64,000 bases of DNA. Origin: Viscum album. Lineage: Eukaryota; Streptophyta; Magnoliopsida; Santalales; Viscaceae. Made by a program: the position numbers and the translations under genes. The stretch is taken from positions 1,654,018,062 to 1,654,082,061 of the forward strand of contig OY728121.1 in assembly GCA_963277665.1 (NCBI GenBank), in the 5' to 3' direction. This document shows, in pieces, positions 47,398 to 60,540 of this stretch. The notes under the pieces were generated by a model. The model was not told the origin of the DNA, searched no databases, and saw only the letters and a list, made by a program, of their open reading frames with translations. The stretch's first letter is position 1, and the number at the start of each line of letters is the position of its first letter.

Positions 47398-50300
47398 TAT
47401 TCCACAAGATTTTCATATAAAATCTTTTTTGGGCTTAAAATAATTTTTTCTAAAAACATCATTCATTGTATTTTACACATTTATATTAAAATTTATTATC
47501 GAAATTTATAAAAATTTAATCATGAAAAATGGATTAAATATTTTTGATCATTTGGTTCAGATTTGGTAAATATTCCCCTTTTATTTTTTTGTTACAAAGG
47601 TGACCACTGGAAAAAATTATCTCAGTAAGGGTAAAATAGGTAAAAATTGGATAAAACTATGGGGAAAGGCTTTAAAATATATATGAAAGTATCCTTTATC
47701 CTATTAGATGAGTTTTCTTATCCAAATACATACTATTTAAAACTTTATTGTAATTTATTACCATAATCCATTCGTTATAACATTTATATTATTTAAAGAA
47801 AATGATAAATATAAAATTTCACACTCTGGATTTTAATTTCACTTATATTCTATGATAGTGATAAAAATAAGTTATGTTTGTATATAAAATTTTTTTAACA
47901 TAAATATTTATTTTTTAATTTTTTTAATTTTTTTATTTTTTGGTGATGGTTTAGTTACTTTAAATGCATACACAACACTGGTGAAGTAATTTATCAAACA
48001 ATAATAAAAATCTAGTAAATGAATTTAAAAATAATAAAATAATTTTTTTTGATTAATTATGATGTTACTTGAATTTTACAACAATTAAAAAAATTATAAT
48101 TTATGGTAAAAGATTTTATATTCTAAATCCATTGTTATATTGATCAATTTATTATAAAATTAGATGAACATTCCCAAAAATGAATTTAATGGAATTATAT
48201 ATTAACTAATATTTAACTAAAATATTGTAACAAATATTTAAAGTGGAAAGGTGGAATGTGAAATGATTTAAATTTCACACATGGACCATTTTTTGATCCA
48301 CTTTTCACCATACAAGAATATTTAAAACCCTTAAAAGTTAAAAAATGAATTATCATGGTTATGGTTAAAATGGGTTAACAAAGGGATTAAACCCAAAGGT
48401 AATGTTTAAAATGATATAAAACCCAATAACTATTTTTCCCTAATCATATTTCTATCCTATAATCTTTTTATTCAAATTTTTTTTCATTTGAAAGCATTTT
48501 TCTTGAGAAAGAAATTAATTATAATTAAATCTATTATATATTTCGAATTGTTTCTATTGTTAAATTATAAATGGGATCATTCGATCCTATATAATTAAAA
48601 AAAATTAGCCTTACATATTACCTAATCCCTACCATAATACATTCATAGAATCCTTATCCTTGTTCTTAATATCCTGGTCATACTATAAGACCGTCTTATG
48701 GAGGATTAAGGTTAAAATCAAATGTGGACCCTCAAAGAAGAGGTAATCATCTTTACTGAATATTTCATGATTATTTACTTTTACAATTAATATTAAATTT
48801 TAGTATTTATCCCATAATAATCACTCATGTGTCATCAATAAACTTATATTTTATGGGACAACTATTTTCCAACTCCTTTCTGTAAAGTGGGAAAAGAAAG
48901 TATCACATGTCTATACATGTAGACTACAACCTACACTAAGTGATGTGATTTATTTTCAATCACAACCTCACATAAGGGATTAAAATAATTTATTTAATAT
49001 ATATATGATATTTATGATGCGAAAATTATTTTTTAGTGGTAAAATATTATCAACATTTTTTCCATTCACTCATGAGAAAATGGAAGTATCGTTTGTGCGT
49101 ATGAAAAGACTACCATATCCATTATTGATATATTTAATTTTCAATGTACACCTTTTATAGAAGGTAAAAAAATTTATAAGTAATATATAAGATAAATATG
49201 GCATGAATAATATTCTATAAATTTTATATTAACATTATAACTTGACATGTTCTTACTCTTTTGGTATTTATAACACGCTCTTGTTTAAGTTGATTTTACA
49301 ACATACATGAGTGATGTTATAAAATTTATGACATAAAATATTAAAGAATGCTGAATTCATGTTATGTTATATAATAATATGTTAAATACGAAATGATTTA
49401 TATTCAGTAGATCCTGGCACCATAATCAAAGTGCAAGGGATAGAACTATTGAAATGAAGCATTCCTGAAAAAGAAAAACGTTAACACCCAAAAATTAGGA
49501 TTTTAAAAAATAATTTTTAATAAAATTATGTTGAAGTGATATAAGTGGATAATATATGATATTATAAGTATCTAAATGGTTCTAGTTTATAATTTTAGTA
49601 AATATTAATTTATTATATAGGAGGTTATAATTTTTTCAAATCATGTCGAACATAAGGTATGGGTTTCTCGAATCACATTATCATATGTGATCCATTGGAA
49701 ATTTAAATAACATGGTGTATATACAACCCATTTAATATGTTATATTGTTAATATAATTATAAATATGGTATTTTATTCTTTATTCTATGTTATATATTTC
49801 ATGGGGTTACGATTCAAAAGTTATCAAAGTAGTAAGGGTTTTATGTTACCATCTCAATTTTTATTGGGACTGTTTATACTTAAATTTAAGGTAATGAAAT
49901 TATATAATATATATTTCATTAATGTTATTTATTTTAATATCCTGTGGTTAATCCTATTAATTAAAATGTTTACTTTCATATTCCAATCTCTAAGTACTCA
50001 AAAGACCTAAATAATGTTTTTAAGGAAAACTTCATTTTCTCTCAATTAGCCTCAGAATTGAATTTATCTTGTCCGTATTTTCATTAATCTATTCTCAATA
50101 ATGTTTTCAATATTATCCTATGACTTATTAAATTAATTTTTTCCCAAATTTTTACATTTAATAAAAATGATTAAAATTAATATTTTTGAAATTTTATAAT
50201 TGAGGTACTTTTTATTAAAGGTGCGAATGAAATATTTCTTTTAACATATACTGCAAAAATGGTACATGGGTGGTTATACAAAGAAACATATATGTACACT

Positions 50301-50600
50301 AGTTGTCATATCAGTCCAAAATAGAGTTAATGAGAGTTTATCCCAAGACCAAAGTATGCTTATGAGTAGTTATCCAAAGACTCACATGTGGTCAATTTCA
50401 TGGTGGGTAGCCATGAAAAATAATTTATATGATTATGATTAGGCCACACAATTTTTGACAATATGAATGACATGTTTTATTCCTGTGAAGATATCTAATG
50501 GATCGTGATATTTAATTATTTTATAATTATTTTCTTGTGGACTACATAATCTTTCTTTCATGATTGTTATCTATGAATTGTTCCGTTTGATTATCAATTG
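47398..50600 (+). repeat. TE-B: plus-strand LTR, right part (resumes after TE-C)
   Basis: It carries the 3.8 kb LTR landmarks in the opposite orientation to TE-A, TE-D and TE-E: the reverse complement of GATTACCTCTTCTTTGAG at about 48745, CACTAAGTGATGTGA (48936) for the CACTTTGAG box, a CGTATG box near 49098, and the CCCTTGCACTT region near 49435. With 5480-6062 the total is about 3.8 kb. The right end is not resolved, and no clear primer-binding site was found. Open frames such as 49765-50010 are chance frames. Confidence 0.5.
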
Positions 50601-50981
50601 TTAATACCGTGTTCTCATACCCTTATGACTAAGATATTCTTATACATTATCATTGATTGATATATCCCATGAATCCCATTACTTATCATTTTATCTGACC
50701 TTTTATAATGTATCTTCTTTCCTAGGATATGAAGAATGGTTTTAATTATGTTATGCAAAGAAAGGTTATATGCATGAAAATTTAATAATAGAAATTAAAA
50801 AAATTAATATACTTGTTTTTTGTGTATCCACATTTCAAAAGGAACTAAAAATTTATATTTTTAGGGTATTTATTTCTATGATATTTATAGTATATTCATT
50901 TTAAATAATATAATATTTATATATGTAATGTTTGGGTTTCCTGAAAACCAGCATCACAGATAGAACTAACTGCTCTTATAC
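50601..50981. other. AT-rich stretch between the TE-B LTR and the 9-bp array
   Basis: I see no gene, RNA or element terminus that I can support here. Confidence 0.3.
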
Positions 50982-52030
50982 ACTAATATTTTTAATGTTA
51001 CTAAAGACATTGATGCTTTTAGAAACCCAAGTCACACCAAATACACTAACAACATATATGGTACTCAAAACCTATACACCATTGATGCCAAATAGTCTAT
51101 ATACGGAGTTGAATATACTAAGTACATTGATAGTAATTCTAACACTTTCTTTACAGACAACACCATTGTCACTAAGGATACATTTCACATTAACATTAGT
51201 GAATAAATTTATGCTACTAAATCCCCTGATGGAGTTGGATTTACTAATGCCCCTAATGGTACCTACACACCTTATATTATATACAAAAATTATGGGACTG
51301 CCACTACTAAGATAACATATGATACCTTTTAAATTGAAAGCATAGAGGAAATTTAAGGAATTTAGGACATTGATTCCATTAACATTACTGGTGGAATTCA
51401 TGACACTAATTATAATGATAAAACACATATCAGTAAAAATTATGGACATGACAACAATGAAACCAATAAAAAACAAGTAATACTTAAGAAACTGACCAAA
51501 TGAATGTATCTGATGTAAATGATGTTACCGATATCACTGTTAAAATTTACATCATTTAGAGAAAAAATAAAACCATCATCACTTTTGGAACTAATACCAC
51601 TAAATTAAATAATTATAAATATAAAAGAAACACCACTAATAGAACTAATGATATTGATACCTCTCACACCATTATAGATACTAACACCACTTGGAAATTG
51701 ACATCCCTAACCCCACAGACAAAATTGAATCTACTGGAAGTACTAATGGAAATATTTCCGCAGAAGGAAATTATGGCATGGGAAATACGAACAACAATTG
51801 TGGAAATAAAAAAAAATGATTACCCTGATGGTATTTTTGAAATTGATGTCATTAATGGCATTGATGGAACTATAAGAACTAACAATAATTAAGTAATTGA
51901 TGGCACTAATGCCACTAATAGCACACACAAAATTAATAAAATTGATATCATTAACATCACTAGTTCTACTGATGAAACTAGAAGCATATGAACAACTGAA
52001 AGAACTAATATCAGTGAAGACATTAACTAT
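50982..52030 (+). repeat. Decayed 9-bp tandem repeat, about 116 units, consensus A(C/T)T (A/G)AT G(G/C)C
   Basis: Recurring ACTAATGCC- and ATTGATGGC-like units start at positions that differ by exact multiples of nine: 50982, 51000, 51009, 51126, 51243, 51369 and 51405. After a net shift near 51480-51510 they continue at 51536, 51590, 51635, 51644, 51653, 51680, 51851, 51860, 51896, 51905, 51932, 51941, 51950, 51968 and 52004. A short slip by one base lies around 51697-51830. Read in this frame it would encode a Thr/Ile-Asn/Asp-Gly/Ala tripeptide repeat with several stops. The open frames on either strand here (50932-51315, 51072-51476, 51698-52039) are consequences of this periodicity. Its origin is unknown. 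Confidence 0.75.
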
Positions 52031-53399
52031 ACATGTCATGAACTATCTAGGGATTTCACCCAACTCCAAACCCATCCCAACCAATGACATGAATCGAAGG
52101 GAATTATTGATACCAATGGGATGGAAACCAGTTCTTGGGAGTCATGGATCTCCTTTATGAATGATTTTTACCATCATAATCATCAACCTGGTCATAAGTC
52201 ATGATAACCATAATCCATCAAAAATCAATAAAAATGATGATATATAAGTTTAACTTTACATCCATATCCTAATTCCAAAAGAAATTAAAATAAAAATATT
52301 TCAAAAAGGGCCACAAAATCCTCATGATATAATGGTTCATTGCCTACTATTTCATCCCCAACACATTTCCTAAAACTAATACTCCAGGAATAGAATTTTC
52401 CACCTCTATATGGAGTCTTTCCTTTGTCTATGTCTGATAAAACAATTATTGTATACTCCCATTGGGTGTATATAGGGTGTGATCTCAAATTTTTAGTAGG
52501 ATACCACCAACTGTTTTATGCATAGACATTATGAAATAAAAAAATATTACATTTTAGAAAAAGTAGGAAATATTTTGAATATGAAATATGATTTAATTTG
52601 TAAAAATATGTTAATAAAATGGAAATAATTGATAAGAAGATAAAAAAAATAACACTTGTATCATGTTCAATCTCTAATTAACTATGGTTAATAGGGTCAT
52701 AGGATCACTATACTCTTAGCGATAAAACCATGGATATGCTGGTTTGTTCCCTTGCATGATTCATCACTAATCCACATCATCATCCATTGTTTAGTAATTT
52801 CTATAGAGTAATCCTACTAGGTATTGTGGTGAATGTTGAGTGTCCTTATCCTAGTATTCCCACCTCAATACCTAGGGTTTCCATGTTCTTTTCCCCATAT
52901 TTTAAAATAATAAAATTTCCCCTTCACCACATGCCAACCACCACATGCCAAATCATAAATTCTCCAACCATAGATATATAGTAAATAAATTTTTATTCTA
53001 TTTCACACAATCCAAAACACCTTTGAAACCCTCAATTTTCACACAAAAAAACAATTAAAAATCATTGTATTTAGAAAAAACAAAACTATATTGGTAAATA
53101 ATAGAACAATATGAAAGCACTAACCTTTTCCCTTGAAATAACCAAGAATTGGTTGGAAACTTTAAGCAAATAGGATATGAGATCCTATATAAGCAGGATG
53201 AAATAATGAACATAAAAACCCATACCATATGGTTTTTATTAAAACAAACCAAGTTCATTAAAACCATTGGGTAGATAAAAAATCATTAAATAGTTGAGAA
53301 AAAATCCAATGATAAGGGAAAAGAGATACTTAATAGGTGTTTCCTTGAATAACCTAGGTCAAAATACCCCAAAAATGAGGACAACAAGTAGAGAGAGAG
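52031..53399. other. Unassigned stretch between the 9-bp array and the TE-G LTR
   Basis: About 1.4 kb of ordinary AT-rich sequence. A 67-codon open frame on the minus strand (52285-52488) has balanced composition, but I do not recognise it. Minus-strand GTTGGTGGTATCC at about 52501-52513 faintly recalls a primer-binding site. This may be leader or interior of TE-G, but no gag or pol motif supports it. Confidence 0.35.
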
Positions 53400-54912
53400 G
53401 AGGTTCTACAAATACCCTTACCCTAGTAGGGTAAATCTAGTGATTGAATTATTACATTATCACTAGATACAAGATATCTCATCACAAAGGACTAAATAGT
53501 TTAGTTGTCTTGGAAAACTAGATAAATAGTAAAATAAAAAATTATATTTGAAAACATATAATATAACATAGTATTTTCTTTGAGAAAATTGTTATACCAT
53601 CTATAATATCAATGAATAATAGTCATTATACATTTCTTAGAATATTTGGGAAATAAAAAAAATAAGAAATGGGAAACCTCAAATGTTCAGTAAGGGTTTG
53701 CATACTATGGAGGATTACATAGATTAAATAAGGCATGGATAATATGGAAGAAATAAATGATGACAAAAAATTTCCATATAAATTAAAACAGGATATTAAA
53801 ACTTATCCATTATATCATAAATATTTAAACAATCACATTTATGTCAAAAAATAATTTTATAATAATGGAATGAAAAATAATGGGAATCATAAACTTACTA
53901 TAGAGGCCAAGTATGAAGACATCTAAATAAATGGGTAAGGCCTTAGCCAAATACCAAACATATTTTATCTCCTGGGACCTATCAATGAATCGAGGTGATA
54001 TATAGTTATGGGCTTCAACCATCCATTAACATTTCCAATGCATTCATCATATGAATAAATAATAAAACTTAATTAGTAATACATAAAAATCAATAATAAC
54101 CCATATGGGAAGATCTAGAAAGTATAATGGAAATACATTACCCATTTAAACTGATTATAAACCACACATAGAAAATTTTTGGAGTGTATCATTATATTAT
54201 ATCCTCATTAAGTCACAATATTCATCAAAGTACTTCTACATAGATGAAAATAATTAAATAAGTCTAGTAATAAATTTCATGAGGAAGATAAATTTTTCAT
54301 TTTGAAATCCCTTATTTAAAAACTAAAAATTTACCAAATATTAAGGAAAACATTTTTTTCTTAAATAAACTTTGAATCATTTAAAGTATGATTCAAATAA
54401 TTTGGCAGTACCGATGGATGAAAATTTTGTTAATGTATTTTATGATAAAACCACATTTCCTTTCACATTATTAGTAAAATGAATAAATTACCTAGTTTAG
54501 AAAATGACAGGAATATCCATCTTAAGAAAATTTAGAAAACATTAAAACATTGATAAAATTTATTTAAAAAATCATTGGATAATAGTGAAAACATTATTCA
54601 AAAAAATTTATATAAAATATTGATATAGAAGAAAAAGATCCATGGCTAAGTATAAAAACAATTTCAATTTTCTATAAAAATATTATTTCACAACGCTAAA
54701 TTCATAAATTGATGAAAATTAAAGGAAAACATATAGTTTATTTAAATAAAAATATAATAAGAAAATTTATTATTTTTAATATAGAAATATCAAATAATTT
54801 TTTTATAGACTTAAATCTAAACAATCATGAGTAAAGATGAGATTGTGAAATAAAATCATATCCCATGCCTAAATTCCTCCATATGTGTCCAAAACGCATG
54901 TATAATAAATGT

Positions 54913-54920
<8 letters not shown>

Positions 54921-54945
<25 letters not shown>
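54921..54945. repeat. TA microsatellite in the TE-G LTR
   Basis: An uninterrupted TA run of about 12 repeats. Similar shorter runs occur at 6098-6117, 13593-13620 and 55157-55178. Confidence 0.8.
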
Positions 54946-54950
<5 letters not shown>

Positions 54951-55969
54951 ACCATACTCACATATATCAAACAATATATTATTTACTTAAACAAAATTGT
55001 CCCCCATTTATTAACAATTCTTTATTAACATCACTTTTCCATGTAATAATTGCTTCATTTTTTATGTGTGTATTGGTTTTTTAGTTTTTTCCTTATACTT
55101 TGATCATAGTTCCATCATCTACATAATTTGAATCATGATATAGTATCATATATTTTGATTATATATATATATATATAAATAATCTTCCATAAAATATAGT
55201 GATGTAAAAATGAATTATATCGTTAATGGAGACAAAATGTCGTACCCATGTATAAATGTTGTTTTCACATTTTGCTAGATAGAAAAAAATATATGTAATA
55301 ATTCAGATTTATTAATTAGTTATTATATAATATATAATATATATTAGCTAGATAAATCATATTTATCATCCATGTAAACTAAAAATAAAATAAAAATCTC
55401 ATTGCTTCATGAAGGTGGTAGTTCACACAAATGCATGAGTGACATTATCATTTTTAGAGAGATATGAAGGTAAGAAGGTAGATATTTGATTATAAAAATG
55501 GAATAATAATTAATTCATAAATAAAAAATATTAACATTAAAACTATCAAAATAACCATCCATAAAATATGGTGAGGAAAATGAATTGTATTGCTATATGT
55601 AGGTGGTAGTCCATAGTTACACAAATGCAATACTTTATCTTTCCTTTTTATAGAAAATATGGATGATAATGGTGGTTTCATAATCACAATAACATTTTAT
55701 TGTTTTTATTATAATTAAATAATTATTTTATGATAAATTCCATATATGTATAAGATTTAATTGAATAAGTAAAAATAAAGTGATCGTTTAAGCTGATTAC
55801 CTCTACTTTGAAAGAAATCCATTAAATATAGGCTTAAAGGCCATAGGGTTAGACTTTTTGGAACAAAAAAATATCTAGAACATGTATATGGATGTTTAGA
55901 ATATAAGTTTTATGGTTTGGTTGAGATATATGGCTAAATATTTTATAATTAAGTGAGGGGTGGTGGTCC

Positions 55970-55976
55970 TTTTATA
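55970..55976 (-). promoter_or_regulatory. TATA box of the TE-G LTR
   Basis: The minus strand reads TATAAAAGGACCACCACC, nearly the same as the TE-A promoter core TATAAAAGGCCACCCCC. Confidence 0.45.
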
Positions 55977-56042
55977 TGTGGATGAGAGGACACACTTGGG
56001 ATTTCTTAAAATATTATAGTATTATAATTTCATCCTAAATAT

Positions 56043-58820
56043 TTTCATGCCACAACCCATTAAGGCCCAAGATGTGACTACCCTAATCTCACCTCTAATA
56101 GGTCAGAGTCTGTAAACTAGCTATGTGTAGTCATATCCCACATATTGGGTGAATTACCACAATGTACCTGCACACACACACACACATCCAGGCTCATACA
56201 ATGTCTAAATATTAAAAAATGAAACTAATGTGTTCATAAATATATAATCCCACAATTATAGTATGATAATAAAGTAATTAAAGAGAGAAAAGGGAAAATA
56301 AAATCCCAACCAAAAACATCAGATAGTCCAACATACTCATAATGTGGGGACTACTATCAAATGAAATCACTCAGAAAACACCTTAGTCTGTCAAGCTAAT
56401 TCTATACCCCACCTACTACCTATCCTCTAAAGAAACCATCAAAAGGGTCTTCATTAGAATAATAAACAACACGTGTAGGAAGAGTCCTCGAAAATATGAT
56501 TATAACAATACCTATTAGGATACCTTGAAAACGAAAAACTCAAAGCAACAACAATAGTCATATCATAACAAGGATATATAAATTAAAAGAAAAAAACCTA
56601 GATTTACTTATGAAAGAGACTATTCCTCCAAGCAGTCTCAACCCAATATCCATCCACATGATTCTTCTTTAATCAATGATCATTCTAGGATAATGAATTC
56701 CATGAACCATGCTATCACTGGAGACACTCAACCGATAGGTCATGATTAATGGGCCTCACCCAAGAAAACTCTTTATTCTCAAAAGACCTTGATACTAAAA
56801 TAGTGGATCACACCAAAGACTATTTGGGGACACCACAAACCCAATCTATATTATACTACTATGTATGGGATCATATTACAATGCTATCAATAACCCTACT
56901 GAAATGTAATTTTATATGGATAATCAATTCCCTACACATAGAGGACCCACTGATTCCACATACCCCATATAGGGTATAAGGAGAGATAGAGGATCACACT
57001 CTAGTCTCACAAAGGGAAACCAAAAACACTATATGAGACTCATTTAATAGTGGAAATCACAATCTCGAGTTTTGAACGTAATTACTCACTATAACCGCAC
57101 TGGTATGGACCAAGGAAACACACTATACTAATACTGGCCCAAACAGAAGAAATGAAGGAATCCAAACACCCTCCAAGGTGGTGCACAGTGTGTACTAGAG
57201 ACTACATGGTGTGTCTAGGGAACCCCTATTCTTCCCATGTGTCTCAACCACACATTATATCTTAGACTCATAATATGTGATGTTCAAGTATGTATACAAA
57301 ATATGTAGAGGTATGTTGGCACCCATCCCATTTCATGTGTCTGGGACCATGTACTTCTGGTCATGCTCATGTACCAACTCATGTACACTTATCCATGCCC
57401 ATGTGAACATATTTATGTTATATTATATATATATACCCAATCTCGTTGGTTTTTTCAATATACCTCAGACTACACATGACTGCATATCCACTGCGATACA
57501 TGCTAGGCCCCCAACATGGTCCACATGACATTTGATAGATGTCACGAGGTGTGAAGTTTTTTTATTCTCCATGAAAATCCTATATCCGCACATTGGGTCC
57601 CACATGGAATGTATCTCCATATTACATTTCATGAAATGTGGGATTTTGTAGAACATATGGATCCCCTCCATGTCATCTGTTCTTGATGCTGGATCTTCAA
57701 TTTCATCCTCGAACAACATCTCTTAGGTTGGATGTCCTTTACCGTTGCAAATTTTTAGGATCCAAGCCTTAAAATCAATCATGAACCACCCACATGCATC
57801 ATTCATAGATATACTGTAAAACAAGGTTTAACGAGAACCATCAATCCCTAACAATTCACTACTGATCCTCCTATTTCATTATCTCACCTCAATCACACCA
57901 TTGATCTTGAATTATACCCATAGTTTTGATATGTCTCACTGAAGAATGGTCACAAAAAAAATCATATACTTGGTATTATTCAAATTGAAAGCCAAATAAA
58001 TTTCATGAAATATACATGTGATTAAATGGGGAAGAAATAAATAACCACAAAATGTGAGGAATAAAACTTGACCTTTGTTCATTTCCTCTGTTGATCAATT
58101 TTTGATGAATTAGAGAAATGAAGAGGGAAATAATAAACAAAAAAATAAATCACAAAAAAATAAATTATTGAAGAAAAAATCAATTCTTAATTGAAAAGAT
58201 GATCTATTTTTGTCTAGGATAAAATAATGGGATGGAATCACACCAAATAATAAACATACATGTTGTTTGGATCAATCGATAACAAAGAGAGGTTGCATGT
58301 TGTCATCGTTGGTGAGATCCACAAACTCCAATGGTCCAATAATCCTAAATCTTGATATGTTATGTTTCCATCTTCCAAGAATGGTCTCCTCCAACAATAC
58401 TCTATATCTCTAGGGTTATGTGTACATCAATGAGTTCTAATCATAAACATATATTTATAGAGTAAAATAGTACATTTCATAAATATAATGAAATAAATTT
58501 ATTTATTTATTTATGTTATTAATTTCTACTGTGACTTCACTTTACTAATACACCTAAAACTGATAAATATATTGTCACGCCTAGGGTAAATCACATGATA
58601 TGATCTCAATAGGGGCCTCAAATTATCTATACGAGCCTCTATTTATGAGTTATTCCTCTTTTAAAAAAACTACACACAATTAATTTTAATATTATTAATA
58701 TCCTTCAAATATTATTTCTGGGATCATCAGGACTCGAAAACTCACATCAACTCAGCATCTGGATTTACAAATAGTCCATATAAAATCATTGAGTGATACA
58801 TAAAAAAATTAGGCTCATTA
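56043..58820 (-). repeat. 3' LTR of TE-H (about 2.8 kb)
   Basis: Its U5 end (CATGCCACAACCCATT) aligns with 63671 onward, and its U3 start lies directly after the polypurine tract. A CATG-rich stretch (57290-57420) recalls the TE-C LTR at 45640-45830 in opposite orientation, so the two families are related. A TATATATATA run at 57426-57437 is a candidate TATA region. Open frames at 56749-57719 are chance frames. Confidence 0.65.
56170..56186. repeat. CA microsatellite in the TE-H LTR
   Basis: CACACACACACACACA follows TGTACCTG. The other LTR has a shorter CA run at the same place (63796-63808). Confidence 0.75.
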
Positions 58821-58821
58821 A

Positions 58822-58834
58822 GTTCTCCCCACGT
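58822..58834 (-). other. Polypurine tract of TE-H
   Basis: On the minus strand AACGTGGGGAGAA lies next to the LTR start near 58820. Confidence 0.55.
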
Positions 58835-59160
58835 TAGCCCTTTTTATCCTAAAATGATAAAAACATGCTAAAAAAGATGAAGGTACTGAGCTCGCATATT
58901 GGTCTCCTACTCCTAGGTTCTCCACTAACGATTCTCATGTTACCAATATAAATATGATAGGGGTATCGATCAACCATGAAGGCTCCTATACTATAAATCC
59001 TTGATCTCCATCATGTACTCTACAATGGTCGCCCCATCCTCTATGTCCATCCCTTCCCAGTCAATTATAAGTGATGGTTCATGAACATACATCATGAGTT
59101 ATGACACATGGAAGACATCATTTACCCAGTTTTACTGTGGTGGTAGAGATAAGAGGTATT
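58835..59160 (-). pseudogene. Integrase C-terminal and chromodomain-like tail of TE-H
   Basis: On the minus strand MYVHEPSLIIDWEGMDIEDG then ATIVEYMMEIKDL (about 58990-59090) matches the segment after FHVSMLRKY in gypsy integrases. NMRAQYLHLF (about 58870-58900) matches the end of the tail. Frame changes separate the two. The open frames on the plus strand at 59094-59343 are shadows of this region. Confidence 0.6.
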
Positions 59161-60150
59161 CCACCTCACCCACTCTATATTTTATCTGGAAAGGGCCAAG
59201 GAATATCAAAAAAATATTTCCACTCTGGCCAAGTATCCATAATCTATGTTGGGGTGATATCCTCCAGAACATATTTTCTATCTCTGGTAACTCCATTGGA
59301 CTCTATCATTGGACCACATAAGACTTCTGATGGATATGTGTAGTCTCCATCCCCTACACGATGATCTGAACTTTCTATGTCATAGCTCGCACCATCTACG
59401 GGACAATGTGTGCTAACTCACTTGGATCAATCCAACAATGGGTGAACTTTGGGGTCACCCATACCAGTCTTCAAATAGTGATATACCAATGGTGGAATGG
59501 TAGCTACTATTTTTAAAAAGCATGAACAATGGTATTTGATCCTTCCAACTATGGACAAAATACAACAAGAAATCATGAAGCATGTCCTCCATGTCCTGAA
59601 TGGCTCACTCAGTTAATCCATCATCCTAGGGGTGAAATCCCATTTTCAAACACAACTGAGTCTCATTGGACCCTTCAATCCTCTCCATAATCAAAACATG
59701 AAACACAAATCCATGAATTCGGACTATCTCCTTCACGTACAAGTATTCCAATATCTCTAATAAACTCTACTATTGAATAGCTAGGAATTGGGATGTCATG
59801 GTGAGTCAGTCTATGGTCACCCTAGTGGTATCATGTCCCCTAGACATATTTCATAATCCCATGATGAAGTCCATAGATATCCTACACCACATCCACTCTG
59901 GAACCTCAATGGGTTGATTTACACCTTCCGAAACCTAGTTCCCAATTTTCACCTACTAATAACTATTTAATCAAGGGAAAAACTACAACACGAAACACTT
60001 CTTTCATAGCCACAAAAATAAGGTTTTAGGTCATGGTATATATTTTTCACAACTAGATATGACACAAAATGGGATATATAAAACTCCCTCATCACCTCAT
60101 CCCACAACATCACTGGTACAATTGGTTATCCTCTACAAAGGATAATGTGC
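59161..60150 (-). pseudogene. Decayed integrase of TE-H
   Basis: The zinc-domain region (about 59935-60110) reads VMREFYISHFVSYLVVKNIY then HDLKPYFCGYERS, aligning with the HHCC domain of gypsy integrases though Cys residues are displaced. The core (about 59600-59890) reads ISMDFIMGL, a stop, NMSRGHDTTRVTID, a stop, LTMTSQFLAIQ with the first Asp kept. LYVKEIVRIHGFVFHVLIME follows with the second Asp region lost, and FHPRMMD, a stop, LSEPF retains the Glu of SERTI. It is heavily mutated and not functional. Confidence 0.7.
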
Positions 60151-60339
60151 TCCCTATATTTAGAAAATCCTTCAGTAATTCTTCCAGTGGATATATGAGT
60201 ACGTAAAGTCCCATTATCGGTATCTATACAATGAGATTATCTAACACACAATAAAATTGGTGGGGGTAGAAACCATAAATTTAAGATTTGAAGAATAAAC
60301 CTTGTCCACTATGGGAAACTATATTGAGCCTAACTGTTC

Positions 60340-60540
60340 TGATTCGTCAACAATCAATTAAGAACAATATCTCTATTGAGAGCATCTACCACCACATTCC
60401 CCTTCCCAGGAGTAAATACAATCTTGATGTCATAGTCCTAGAGGAACTCTAGCTATCGTCTCTTCCTCAAGTTAAGATCCTTTTAAGAGAAGATATAATG
60501 GAGACTCTTTTTTCTGAGTAAATAATAAATTTACCTCCCC
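60340..60540 (-). pseudogene. RNase H remnant of TE-H
   Basis: Minus-strand frames give an LRKRR segment, then GLxDYDIKIVFTPGKGNVVV with DALNRDIVLN, matching the LRQRRWLEFLKDYDFDI and HPGKANVVADALSRK parts of gypsy RNase H. The N-terminal half is not recognisable. Confidence 0.65.

Larger units (their letters stand above)
53400..56042 (-). repeat. TE-G: LTR of the 3.8 kb family, cut on the right by TE-H
   Basis: Landmarks match the TE-A and TE-E LTRs in order: CAGTAAGGGTTTGCATAC (53689), ATGTCGTACCCATG (55237), GGTAGTTC (55417), GGTAGTCC (55605), GATTACCTCTACTTTG (55796) and CCTTTTATATG (55968). Only about 245 bp follow the ATTACCTC block, against about 1.8 kb in the TE-E LTR, so the U3 part is missing where TE-H begins. 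The left end is uncertain by some tens of bases. No coding content. Confidence 0.6.

Noticed and set aside
51072..51476. 134-codon minus-strand open frame resembling a hydrophobic membrane protein
   Set aside because: It is the antisense reading of the 9-bp array. The Asn/Ile/Ser-rich pattern and lack of stops follow from the nine-base period.
52501..52513. Minus-strand GTTGGTGGTATCC as the primer-binding site of TE-G
   Set aside because: It is only partly similar to the initiator site and lies about 900 bp from where the LTR end is placed by alignment of internal landmarks.
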